A stretch of 7,397 nucleotides of DNA from CAMEON01 sp045577755 (GCA_045577755.1 JAZNJA010000071.1:1-7397), one strand, 5' to 3'. Positions 1-6,656 are shown, counted from the first letter of the stretch. A program made the numbers and translations. Notes: generated by a model not told the origin, from the letters alone.

Positions 1-153
1 GCCTTTCGTACTAAACCCAGCGAAATCCCGTTTCCCGACAAGTGTTTTCCCGCCGTTCTGAGGCTCCCCCTCTGGGGGAGCTCCGCGAAGCGGTGAGAGG
101 GCAAATATCGCGGGCAAGCCGCAAACAAACAGCCCGCCAAACCCAAATTTGAA
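1..153 (+). repeat. Interspersed repeat, copy 1 (window may cut its left side)
   Basis: This stretch aligns along its whole length with 7201-7351. Shared blocks include CCGTTTCCCGACAAGTG, TTTTCCCGCCGT, GGTGAGAGGGCAAAT and an end resembling AAACCCAAATTTGAA. Differences are scattered single bases and one short unlike patch (about 16-29). It contains two triloop hairpins: GCTCCCCC/GGGGGAGC (63-70 with 74-81) and CCGC/GCGG (83-86 with 90-93). No credible gene lies in it. Because the right-hand copy is one arm of an inverted-repeat element, this copy may be the right arm of a similar element whose left arm lies before position 1; that is inference. Confidence 0.85.
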
Positions 154-193
154 GTATTGACTTAACCTCCCCCCATGAACCGAATCCCAAACG

Positions 194-230
194 CAAAAAA
201 AGAACGGCCTACCAAAATCGGTAGGCCGTC
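194..230 (-). terminator. Rho-independent terminator of the TEAP lipoprotein gene
   Basis: A perfect 10-bp stem ACGGCCTACC (204-213) and GGTAGGCCGT (220-229) has a 6-nt loop. On the minus strand it is followed at once by a U-rich run (complement of the A-run at 195-201). It lies about 23 nt past the stop codon of the minus-strand gene at 253-1077, so it ends that transcript. The plus-strand side also has TCTTTCTTTC and could give weak termination in the other direction. Confidence 0.9.
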
Positions 231-252
231 TTTCTTTCAGCTTTTGCGGGGA

Positions 253-1077
253 TCAGCCGAGCTTCTCAACCTTGAACTCGGTGTAGGACACGCCGGGAAC
301 CTCACAGCGGAGACCGTAGCGGACGCCCTCGGCGATGAAATCCCAGTCGTAGTGGCTGATGAGCCACTCGCCGTTGGCGTAGCAGTCAATGCAGCCCTCT
401 CCGTCGAACTCAACCGAAATGGTGATCTGGTCGCCGTGCTTGTAGCCGGGGATGGGGGCATTGGTGATGGACAGCTCGGTCCAGGCCTGGCCGTTGAAGG
501 AGGCCTTAGCCAGGTAGAGGTGGCAGATATCCGAGACGAACAGGAAGTAGTAGGCAGGGCCGTCCTCCCAGAAATAGTACTGCTTGTAGACGTCCTTCTC
601 CATGCCGAAGATGATACCGTTGTCGTTGACGTCACCCTCGGGGGCGGTGAAGGTGGCGGTGATGACACCGGCCTTCATGGTATCGTTGGTAACGATGAAC
701 ATCGTGTTGCCTTCCTCAGAGTAGGCATCGCCATCCTCAAAGGTGAACTTACCGGAGGCGTGGTAGCCCTCCAGTTGCTTGTCGCCGTTGAAGCCGATGG
801 GCAGAAGCTCGGGCTCATAGGGGACGTCAGCGTCCACCTCTTCCTCGGTCTCCTCGCCGACGGGGACGGTGATCTCGGGCTCCTCGGTAGGTGCCTCAGT
901 GGGGGCCTCTGTGGGAGCTTCGGTGGGAGCCTCGGTGGGAGCCTCGGTGGGAGCCTCGGTAGGAGCCTCGGTCTTTGCAGCTACGGTGGTTTCTTCGGGG
1001 GTGCTTGCGTTGTCACAGGCGGCAAAGAAAGCCACGATCATGAGCATAGCCAGGATCAATGCTAGGGTCTTCTTCAT
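253..1077 (-). CDS. Surface lipoprotein with (TEAP)7 linker and lectin-like beta-sandwich domain
   Basis: The product is 274 residues. It begins MKKTLALILAMLMIVAFFAAC, a type II signal peptide with lipobox FAAC and Cys21 as the lipidation site, so the mature protein should be anchored outside the membrane. Residues 36-63 are seven perfect TEAP repeats followed by TEEP and an acidic stretch to about 85, a flexible spacer. Residues about 95-274 look like a concanavalin/LamG-type sandwich, resembling CBM66 or DUF1080 domains: a G-I-I-F strand, aromatic-rich YYFWEDGPAYYF, CYANGEWL, and a closing Y-G-L-R ... FKVEKL strand. Start chosen at 1077 because AAGGAG lies 7 nt upstream; an in-frame ATG at 1125 has no such site and would bury the signal peptide. 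It has its own promoter and terminator and is divergent from the GH43 gene, whose last domain looks similar. A carbohydrate-binding role is inferred; no catalytic motif was recognised. Confidence 0.9.
   Translation of the reverse strand: MKKTLALILAMLMIVAFFAACDNASTPEETTVAAKTEAPTEAPTEAPTEAPTEAPTEAPTEAPTEEPEITVPVGEETEEEVDADVPYEPELLPIGFNGDKQLEGYHASGKFTFEDGDAYSEEGNTMFIVTNDTMKAGVITATFTAPEGDVNDNGIIFGMEKDVYKQYYFWEDGPAYYFLFVSDICHLYLAKASFNGQAWTELSITNAPIPGYKHGDQITISVEFDGEGCIDCYANGEWLISHYDWDFIAEGVRYGLRCEVPGVSYTEFKVEKLG
889..972 (-). repeat. Seven 12-bp in-frame tandem repeats encoding TEAP
   Basis: Seven units of 12 bp, plus-strand consensus GGGAGCCTCGGT, encode TEAP in the lipoprotein linker. The middle units are identical; the outer ones (AGGTGCCTCAGT, GGGGGCCTCTGT, AGGAGCCTCGGT) have drifted at third positions. 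The near identity of the central units suggests recent slippage expansion. Gain or loss of a unit keeps the frame, so linker length may vary between strains. Confidence 0.95.
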
Positions 1078-1126
1078 GCTTGTACTCCTTGAATGAAATT
1101 TGCGGCACCCGGGACTTTTTCCCATG

Positions 1127-1161
1127 AATAAGCTGAGAAAACACCTTCAGCACCGCTTATT
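1127..1161 (-). other. Inverted repeat at the start of the lipoprotein mRNA
   Basis: AATAAGC (1127-1133) pairs with GCTTATT (1155-1161), and CTGA (1133-1136) with TCAG (1147-1150), giving an interrupted hairpin or a dyad overlapping the expected transcription start of the minus-strand gene. It could be an operator or a 5' leader stem. No known regulator site was recognised, and an AT-rich region makes chance pairing plausible. Confidence 0.3.
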
Positions 1162-1167
1162 GAGCAT

Positions 1168-1196
1168 ATTATAGCATATGTTGAAAGTATTGTCAA
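1168..1196 (-). promoter_or_regulatory. Sigma-A promoter of the TEAP lipoprotein gene
   Basis: On the minus strand: TTGACA (1196-1191), 17-bp spacer, TATAAT (1173-1168), both perfect consensus, with an extended -10 TG one base upstream. Transcription should start near 1161, leaving a leader of about 84 nt before the ATG at 1077. Confidence 0.93.
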
Positions 1197-1213
1197 GATT
1201 TTTTGTTAAACTC

Positions 1214-1242
1214 TTGCAATTTTTCCGGGATTATGGTAAAAT
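1214..1242 (+). promoter_or_regulatory. Sigma-A promoter of the GH43 gene
   Basis: TTGCAA (1214-1219), 17-bp spacer, TAAAAT (1237-1242) with extended TG at 1234-1235. Start expected near 1249, giving a leader of about 30 nt. Its -35 box is only 17 bp from the -35 of the divergent lipoprotein promoter, so one regulator bound between them could act on both genes. Confidence 0.85.
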
Positions 1243-1278
1243 GGATAGGTAAATCACATATTCGCGAAAGGACTTTAC

Positions 1279-3810
1279 ATGAATCACCGTCTCAAAGCCC
1301 GCATTCTTTTGCTTTTGGCCGCCTCGATCCTGTCGGCGTCCTTGATCGCCTGTCAGCCCGCGCCGCCTGCCTCGGGGGACGGGTCCACCGAGGAGATCAT
1401 GATCCCGCAGGTCGCCGATACAAGCCCCGAAACCCCAAACAACACGGATGAGACTCAGCCCTCACCCGAATCTCCCGGAGTGCCTATGGAATCCATTCAG
1501 ACTTACAAAAATCCCATCCTCACCTCATCCGACGAGAACGCCTGGCCCGGCTACGGCTTTGGCGATCCCTTCGTCATGCGCTACAACGGCACGTACTATC
1601 TGTACTCCAGCACGAAGGACGGCTCCAACGGCGTGCGGTGCTGGTCCTCCCTGAATCTCCGTGACTGGCAGTTCGAGGGCTACTGTACCACCGACCCCCG
1701 CACCAAGGGTGCCTACGCCCCCGAGGTCTACTACTACAACGGCTATTTCTATATGTACACATCCCCCGCGGGCAACGGTCACTACGTACTGCGCAGTACC
1801 TCCCCCACCAAGGGCTTTACGGTGGTTACCGACAACCTGGGTATGTCCATCGACGGCTCGGTCTTCGTGGACAACGACGGAAAATGGTACTTCTACACGG
1901 CGGGCGGCGGGAGCATGATGGCATACGAGATGGAATCCCCCACCGCCATGAAGAATGGCCGCCCCCTGGGTACCGTCTCGGTCAACGGAGGCTGGACCGA
2001 GGGGCCTATGGTGGTATTCCACGACGGGTACTACTACATGACCTACACAGGCAACCACGTGCTGAGTCCCTCCTACCGCATCCTGTACGCCTCCTCGGCC
2101 TCCTCCCCTCTGGAATTTGACCGCCACAGCGAACCCCCTCTGCTCGTCAACACCACCGACGAGGTATTGGGCATCGGCCATAGCTCCACGGTCAAGGGCC
2201 CCGATCTGGACGGCTACTACATCGTGTATCACTCCCTGGTCAACAAGGTACCCAATCGGAATATGAATATCGACCGTCTGGTCTTTGACGGGGATCGGAT
2301 GGCCGTTATGGGGCCCACGGTCTCGGAGGTCCAGGCTCCCGATATGCCCGACGTGTATCATCATTTCGCCCCGGGATCCTCTCTCAAGGGGTGGGTCCTG
2401 ACGGGCGAGCTTACGGCGGGGAGCGGTCTCAGCCTTACCGCCGGCAGCCGTATCCTGTCCAAAACTCCCTTTACCGGTGATTTTACCGCTGAGTACAACG
2501 TATTGAACATCGAGGAGTGCGGTCGCGCCGGTGCTCTGTTCGCCTACACCGACGAGGAGAGCTTCGGCTCCTGTGTCTTCGATCCCGCCGCCCAGAAGGT
2601 GCTGATCTCCATAACCGTCGGAGGCAAGACCGAGGTCATCGAGGTGGATACGGTACGCTCCTTTGGGGAGGATACCCGCTTCGACTGCCTCCAGTCCCTC
2701 CAGATCGAGCGGAGCGGACGGGATTACACCTTCTACATGAATGACCGACTCCTGTACGTTCTGAAGGACTGTGATCTGGCGGGCGGAGCCATTGGCTACA
2801 CGACCGAGGGGGGCGAGGCCTCCTTCGGCTTCATTGGCGGTACCGCCGCCGTTGGCGGTCGGGGGATCGCTGACGATTACAAGCCCGTATCCGACCTGTC
2901 GGGGCTGATCCCCGCGGTCTCTTGCACCGAGGCGGGCGCCGATCCCTCCCTTGTGAGCCGTGTCATGTGCTACGCCGCCGTGACCGCCGCCGAGGGGCGG
3001 ACCTTAACCTACCGTGTACTGGCGGACGAAAGCGGGCGGTTCGATCTTTCGGTGCTGTACGCCGCCAAGGCTCACACCCAAATCGAGATCGCCGTGGACG
3101 GCACCGCTGCGGGTTCTCTGGCGCTTCCCAAGAGCGGACAGCTGACGACGGCGGTGTATCGCGGTATTCCCCTGTCCGCGGGACAGCATGAGGTGACCCT
3201 CACCGTGAGAAGCGGGGGTGCTTCCCTGTCCGAGCTGACTCTTCTGCGGGGCGAGACCGTCACAGAGCAGACCGTCTCCTTGAATGATCCCATCTACACC
3301 GACGGCCCTTGGCAGGAGTTGGGTGACGCCCTGGGCACTAGGTCCAACTCCTCCACAGCCAAACGGATCTACGGCCACCGCAACTGGGGCGATTACGCTG
3401 TGGAGGCCACGGTCACCCTGCGGGGCGGCTCCAACGGTGGGCTTTTGGTGCGGATCACCGACCCCGGTGCGCCGACCTTCCTGAACGATACCCCCACCCA
3501 AGAGGACGCCAGAGGCGGCACCGACTGGGTGCAGGGCTACTATATCGGTCTGACCGATGATACCGTGGTCCTGGGTAAGCAGGCCTACAGCTGGCAACAT
3601 CTGGAGACAGCCAACGTCAAGGTTGGCTACGGTACCTCTCATACTCTCCGCGTTGAGTGCGCGGGCGCCACCATCCGTGTCTATCTGGACGGCACATTCT
3701 GTCTGGAATACACCGATCCCCGTCCCTTCATCCAGGGGGGTGTAGGCGTGCGAGCCTTCGACTGCGGTATGGAATTCGAGGATCTGCGGGTCAGTCCTCT
3801 TTCGGAATAA
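1279..3810 (+). CDS. Glycoside hydrolase family 43 lipoprotein with C-terminal CBM66-like module
   Basis: The product is 843 residues. A lipoprotein signal peptide ends in LIAC (Cys25), followed by a Ser/Thr/Pro/Glu linker to about residue 72. Residues about 75-360 form a five-bladed beta-propeller typical of GH43. All three acidic residues of the family are visible: D96 in GFGDPFV (base), D192 in SIDGSVF (pKa modulator) and E241 in WTEGPMVV (acid). AYAPEVYYYNGYFYMY and H301 in GIGHSST are further family signatures. Residues about 365-520 look like a beta-sandwich, about 545-660 like a CBM6/35-type sandwich (GQHEVTLTVRSGG), and about 695-840 like CBM66 (WGDYAVEATV, GGLLVRI, IRVYLDG, GGVGVRAF). 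The likely role is exo- or endo-release of arabinose, xylose or galactose from plant polysaccharide at the cell surface; substrate cannot be set from sequence alone. Start: AAAGGA lies 6 nt before the ATG. The gene is monocistronic, with its own promoter and terminator. Confidence 0.93.
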   Translation: MNHRLKARILLLLAASILSASLIACQPAPPASGDGSTEEIMIPQVADTSPETPNNTDETQPSPESPGVPMESIQTYKNPILTSSDENAWPGYGFGDPFVMRYNGTYYLYSSTKDGSNGVRCWSSLNLRDWQFEGYCTTDPRTKGAYAPEVYYYNGYFYMYTSPAGNGHYVLRSTSPTKGFTVVTDNLGMSIDGSVFVDNDGKWYFYTAGGGSMMAYEMESPTAMKNGRPLGTVSVNGGWTEGPMVVFHDGYYYMTYTGNHVLSPSYRILYASSASSPLEFDRHSEPPLLVNTTDEVLGIGHSSTVKGPDLDGYYIVYHSLVNKVPNRNMNIDRLVFDGDRMAVMGPTVSEVQAPDMPDVYHHFAPGSSLKGWVLTGELTAGSGLSLTAGSRILSKTPFTGDFTAEYNVLNIEECGRAGALFAYTDEESFGSCVFDPAAQKVLISITVGGKTEVIEVDTVRSFGEDTRFDCLQSLQIERSGRDYTFYMNDRLLYVLKDCDLAGGAIGYTTEGGEASFGFIGGTAAVGGRGIADDYKPVSDLSGLIPAVSCTEAGADPSLVSRVMCYAAVTAAEGRTLTYRVLADESGRFDLSVLYAAKAHTQIEIAVDGTAAGSLALPKSGQLTTAVYRGIPLSAGQHEVTLTVRSGGASLSELTLLRGETVTEQTVSLNDPIYTDGPWQELGDALGTRSNSSTAKRIYGHRNWGDYAVEATVTLRGGSNGGLLVRITDPGAPTFLNDTPTQEDARGGTDWVQGYYIGLTDDTVVLGKQAYSWQHLETANVKVGYGTSHTLRVECAGATIRVYLDGTFCLEYTDPRPFIQGGVGVRAFDCGMEFEDLRVSPLSE

Positions 3811-3816
3811 CGGGAA

Positions 3817-3860
3817 AACGGAGCGTTCCGCTTGGGAGCGCTCCGTTATTTTTGTTTTTT
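3817..3860 (+). terminator. Strong terminator after the GH43 gene, possibly bidirectional
   Basis: AACGGAGCGTTCC (3817-3829) pairs with GGAGCGCTCCGTT (3835-3847), 13 bp with one G-U, loop of 5 nt, followed by ATTTTTGTTTTTT. It starts 6 nt after the GH43 stop codon. On the minus strand the stem is followed by only four U, so it may weakly end the convergent transcript whose last gene stops at 3886. Confidence 0.93.
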
Positions 3861-3885
3861 GTGTTTTCGGATATGGCGTGGGCAC

Positions 3886-4338
3886 TCAGGATCCGGAGGG
3901 GTCTGCCTCCTCGTCGGCGTAGCCCCAGCCTGTGATCTCCAGGCCCCCGTCCGGGGTCTTTTCGAAGCGCACCAAGCAGGTACGGCCGTCCGGGAGGAGA
4001 AAGCCCACCTCCAAGCGGCTCAGCTCACGGTCGAACTCCTCGGCGGTGGCGGGGTACTTGGGCGTAAAGGAGAGGGACGGGTACTTTGCGGGGTCCTTGT
4101 ACGCGTAGGACCAGCTTTTGGCCTCGGGAGTGACGGAATCCCCGTAGGCCTTTTGAAAGCCCTCGTCGGATTTGAGATACTCTACGGCGGTATCGCGGTA
4201 GGCCTCCAGGTAGGGGCGCAGGGCGGCTTGCGCCTTACGGTTTCCCGAGGACAGGATACCGAACACGGCTGTCAGCAGGATCAAAAGCCCCGCTATTGCG
4301 GCGTAAGGGAGGCGTGATCTTGGTTTATTTGCTTCCAT
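3886..4338 (-). CDS. Small membrane-anchored protein of unknown function
   Basis: The product is 150 residues and was not recognised. Residues 1-9 are polar and basic (MEANKPRSR), about 10-31 form one hydrophobic segment (YAAIAGLLILLTAVFGIL), and the rest is a soluble domain expected outside the membrane. The domain has an Ala/Tyr-rich helix (about 38-66), then strands such as LEVGFLLPDGRTCLVRFEK and GLEITGWGY, giving an alpha-beta layout of the NTF2-like/Cystatin-like kind seen in many small secreted proteins; this fold guess is weak. The start is supported by AAAGGA 6 nt upstream. The first 14 nt overlap the end of the surface-tail remnant, and the ribosome binding site lies inside that frame, so the two were probably translationally coupled. 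It is the last gene of the minus-strand group. Confidence 0.75.
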   Translation of the reverse strand: MEANKPRSRLPYAAIAGLLILLTAVFGILSSGNRKAQAALRPYLEAYRDTAVEYLKSDEGFQKAYGDSVTPEAKSWSYAYKDPAKYPSLSFTPKYPATAEEFDRELSRLEVGFLLPDGRTCLVRFEKTPDGGLEITGWGYADEEADPSGS

Positions 4339-4732
4339 GAGGTTTCCTTTCGGCTTTCTTTCGGCCCATCGTTATGAGAAGGGCGGCGGTCGGGAGGTAC
4401 AAGAGGGGGAGGACGGGGATCACCGCCATACAGCCCCCGACGGGCTTGTCCGTCCCGACGGAGGTTTCAGAACGGGTTTCGGTGGGTGAGGTCTGGGTAG
4501 GAGCATGGGTCTCGGGGGCGGCATCGGAGGGAGCCTCGGCGGCGGACTCGGCGGGAGGCTCTGTCACGGACTCGGTGACGGCTTCGGTATCGGGTTCGGG
4601 AGCCGAGACAAGGAGATTCAGGGAGAAGACCGTGGCGTTGTGGGAGGTGCAGAACCTTCGGTTCTGTCCATTTTCATTGAATTGAAACCCGTAGGGTTTC
4701 TTTCCGCAACTCGCCCAACGGGCGAATTTCAC
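4325..4732 (-). pseudogene. Headless remnant of a cell-surface protein C-terminal tail
   Basis: The open frame holds 135 codons if read from a GTG at 4732. Its first part (about 4640-4732) is simply translation through the palindrome array; there is no ribosome binding site and an in-frame TGA lies just upstream. The convincing part begins near 4640: a short strand-like stretch (VFSLNLLV), an acidic Thr/Glu/Pro/Ala linker (TEAVTESVTEPPAES), then GGC, one hydrophobic segment (AVIPVLPLLYLPTAALLITM) and a basic end (GRKKAERK). That order, linker-GC-membrane helix-basic tail, is the usual C-terminus of large secreted wall or membrane proteins in Clostridia. The body of such a protein is missing and the array sits where it should begin. 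It could instead be a short anchored protein with an unseen start. The stop codon lies 14 nt inside the next gene. Confidence 0.55.
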
Positions 4733-4828
4733 ACGCGCGACGCGCGTATTTCACGCTCGCTTGCGAGCGATTCACACGCCGTAAGGCGTATTTCACTATT
4801 GCAGTTTATCGGAACGATAAACTGCAAT
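4650..4828. repeat. Array of seven small palindromes with a near-constant ATTTCAC spacer
   Basis: Seven perfect inverted repeats follow each other, each with a loop of 2-4 nt: CAGAACC-ttc-GGTTCTG (4650-4666); GAAACCC-gta-GGGTTTC (4684-4700); TCGCCC-aac-GGGCGA (4711-4725); ACGCGC-gac-GCGCGT (4733-4747); CGCTCGC-tt-GCGAGCG (4754-4769); ACGCC-gtaa-GGCGT (4776-4789); and a 14-bp stem ATTGCAGTTTATCG-gaa-CGATAAACTGCAAT (4798-4828). The spacers between the third and last are ATTTCAC, ATTTCAC, ATTCAC and ATTTCAC (GTGAAAT on the minus strand); the first two spacers are longer and diverged. Stem sequences are unrelated while spacing and loop size are kept. No T-tract follows the stems, so these are not ordinary terminators. 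It lies between the oxidoreductase gene and the surface-tail remnant. Confidence 0.9.
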
Positions 4829-4850
4829 TTGGCGCCCCTAAGATCCTTTG

Positions 4851-6656
4851 TCACCGAAAATCAAAGGAGAACACTCGTGTCTCCCCGCTCCCGCCGTAAT
4901 TCTCCAGGGGAATCAAACGGATCGCGGTGATATCGTCGCGGTCCACCTCCACGTGATAGGCGCGGAGGGCATTCCCATCCACGTCCAGAAGCACCTCGAC
5001 TCCATCGGTGGTATCCACCTCCAGGCGGAAGGCCTTGCAGAGGGTCAGGGGGAGGTAGAATTGGGGGGAATCCAGGCGCACGTTGGCGCGGGTGGCGTGG
5101 TCTCTTTCGCACTTGTCCCCGGGAAGGGTGGTACGGTCCAGGTCGCTGTCAAAGGTCAGATGCACCGACTGCACCGCGCCGGGGGTGTCGAAGCGGTACT
5201 CCACTCCTTCACCGTTGGGGAGAGAGAGGCCGCAGGCCGTGGTGCCGTAATGGACGTTGGGTCGGTCCTGACCGTCCTTCAAGGCGTCTCCGCCGGCCAC
5301 GGGAGTGCCGTATTTGTCCACAAGGACAGAGCGGCGGCAGGCATCTCCCACAGGACGGGTAAGCGCGGGGAGGAAGCAGTCGGCATCCATGAGGGCGGTT
5401 TGCAGCTCCTCCAGCCGTCGGGTGTAGACCTCATGTGGTGTCAGCCCGTACCGCGTGGCCAGCGCCGCCGCCGTGCCCACCGCCTGCCCCAGGAGGGCGC
5501 AGGTGGCCATGACCCGCATACTGGACATGGCAAAGTGGGTCATGCTGATGTTGCGTCCCGCGAAGAAGAGATTCTCCACATTTTTGGAGTAGAGGGCACG
5601 GTAGGGAACCGTATAGGGGCGCTCGGGAAGGATATTGGTGTTGGGACGGCCCTCGTGGTAGAAGCCGTCGGGGTAGTGGTCATCGATGGGCCAGCCGCCG
5701 TAGGCTACGGCGTCGGGGAATCGGGTGTTCTCCAGCAGGTCGTTGGCGGTGATGATGTACTCGCCCACCATGCGGCGGGACTCTCTTTTGCCGGGGAGAA
5801 ATCCGAAAAACTCCAGCTCCCAGTTTTCGGCGTTGTAGTTTCCCGAGTTCTTGACGTAATCCCAGGTGCCCATGGCCAGAGCGCGGAGATTCCGGGCTAC
5901 CTCCTCGGTGTCCCCGATGGCGTCGCGGTTTCCGCCCAGCTCCAGGTACCAGAAGTTCTCGTAGCTGCTGTCCATGCGGGGGGAGCGATGGCGGAAATCG
6001 CGATCGGTAAGCTTCAGCGCAAAGGGGGGCGGCGTGAAAGCCACGGGGCGGTCGGTCTCCCGTCCCTGGATGAGGCAGGACATACCCATGTGGAGCTTGT
6101 CGGGGGATTCCACGTAGGTGGGCTCGGAGAAATCATCCTTGCCCTCCCGTCCCTCGCGGTAGAGGGCACCCGTCAGAGGCGCCAGGATGCTGTCCCCCGA
6201 GCAATCCGCGTAGTTTGTGGCCCTGACCTCTATGAAGCGCTGGGTGGTCATTTGGTAGCCCGTCACCGAGGCGATGCGGCGGTCGCGGCCGTCGGCAAGG
6301 TCCCCCTCCTCCACGGTGGCGTCCATACAGGCGCAGTTGAGGAGCAGGGTAATATTCTTCTCCCGCAGGACGAAATCGTAAAGAACGGTGTCCCAGATAT
6401 AGAAATTTTTGGTGGGGTTGCGGCGGAGATTCTCCAGGGCGATCTCCTCGATGATGCCGGTCTCACGGTTGTTCTCGCCGTGAGCGCCGCAGACCCACAT
6501 ACGGATCTCGGAGGAGGCGTTGCCGCCCAGCACGGGGCGCTCCTGCATGAGGACCACCGAAGCTCCCCCTCTCGCCGCCGCGACAGCCGCGCAGATGCCC
6601 GCCATACCTCCGCCGACGACGCAGAGGTCAGCCGTGATGCTTTTTCTTTCCAACAT
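4851..6656 (-). CDS. FAD-dependent oxidoreductase (FAD_oxidored, PF12831-like) with C-terminal beta domain
   Basis: The product is 601 residues with no signal peptide, so cytoplasmic. Residues 9-40 form a Rossmann dinucleotide fold: ADLCVVGGGMAGICAA with GGGMAG at 15-20 and E39 at the end of the second strand for the FAD ribose. The next stretch PVLGGNASSEIRMWVCGAHG is characteristic of PF12831 proteins. Further marks are LPGKRESRRMVGEY (287-300), WPIDDHYPDG, and NLFFAGRNISMTHFAMSSMRVM (from about 362), the last closing the FAD site. Residues about 440-601 look like an all-beta domain, possibly discoidin-like. The family acts on organic substrates, often near glycan-degradation genes; the reaction and substrate are not known here. 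Start supported by AAAGGAG 7 nt upstream and by a near-consensus promoter. The gene leads a minus-strand group; the palindrome array begins 22 nt past its stop codon. Confidence 0.93.
   Translation of the reverse strand: MLERKSITADLCVVGGGMAGICAAVAAARGGASVVLMQERPVLGGNASSEIRMWVCGAHGENNRETGIIEEIALENLRRNPTKNFYIWDTVLYDFVLREKNITLLLNCACMDATVEEGDLADGRDRRIASVTGYQMTTQRFIEVRATNYADCSGDSILAPLTGALYREGREGKDDFSEPTYVESPDKLHMGMSCLIQGRETDRPVAFTPPPFALKLTDRDFRHRSPRMDSSYENFWYLELGGNRDAIGDTEEVARNLRALAMGTWDYVKNSGNYNAENWELEFFGFLPGKRESRRMVGEYIITANDLLENTRFPDAVAYGGWPIDDHYPDGFYHEGRPNTNILPERPYTVPYRALYSKNVENLFFAGRNISMTHFAMSSMRVMATCALLGQAVGTAAALATRYGLTPHEVYTRRLEELQTALMDADCFLPALTRPVGDACRRSVLVDKYGTPVAGGDALKDGQDRPNVHYGTTACGLSLPNGEGVEYRFDTPGAVQSVHLTFDSDLDRTTLPGDKCERDHATRANVRLDSPQFYLPLTLCKAFRLEVDTTDGVEVLLDVDGNALRAYHVEVDRDDITAIRLIPLENYGGSGETRVFSFDFR

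Noticed and set aside
175..1065. Long plus-strand open frame opposite the TEAP lipoprotein gene
   Set aside because: It is the complement of a well-supported gene; its Gly/Val-rich and GGSLGGSLG composition mirrors TEAP codons, and it has no ribosome binding site.
1078..1125. Upstream ATG at 1125 extending the TEAP lipoprotein by 16 residues
   Set aside because: No ribosome binding site precedes it, and it would put 16 polar residues before the lipoprotein signal; the ATG at 1077 has AAGGAG at 7 nt.
1105..1125. Small stem GGGA/TCCC in the lipoprotein leader
   Set aside because: Only four base pairs in an unremarkable setting; likely chance.
1525..2364. Minus-strand open frame inside the GH43 propeller region
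   Set aside because: It is the complement of catalytic-domain codons and has no start signal or recognisable motif.
3004..3885. Minus-strand 293-codon frame opposite the GH43 3' end
   Set aside because: It crosses the GH43 terminator, is antisense to conserved domain sequence, and has no ribosome binding site.
4650..4828. CRISPR array or REP/RAYT element
   Set aside because: Constant units are only 6-7 nt and the variable parts are palindromes, not unique protospacer-like sequences. No cas or transposase gene and no typical REP tetranucleotide were seen.
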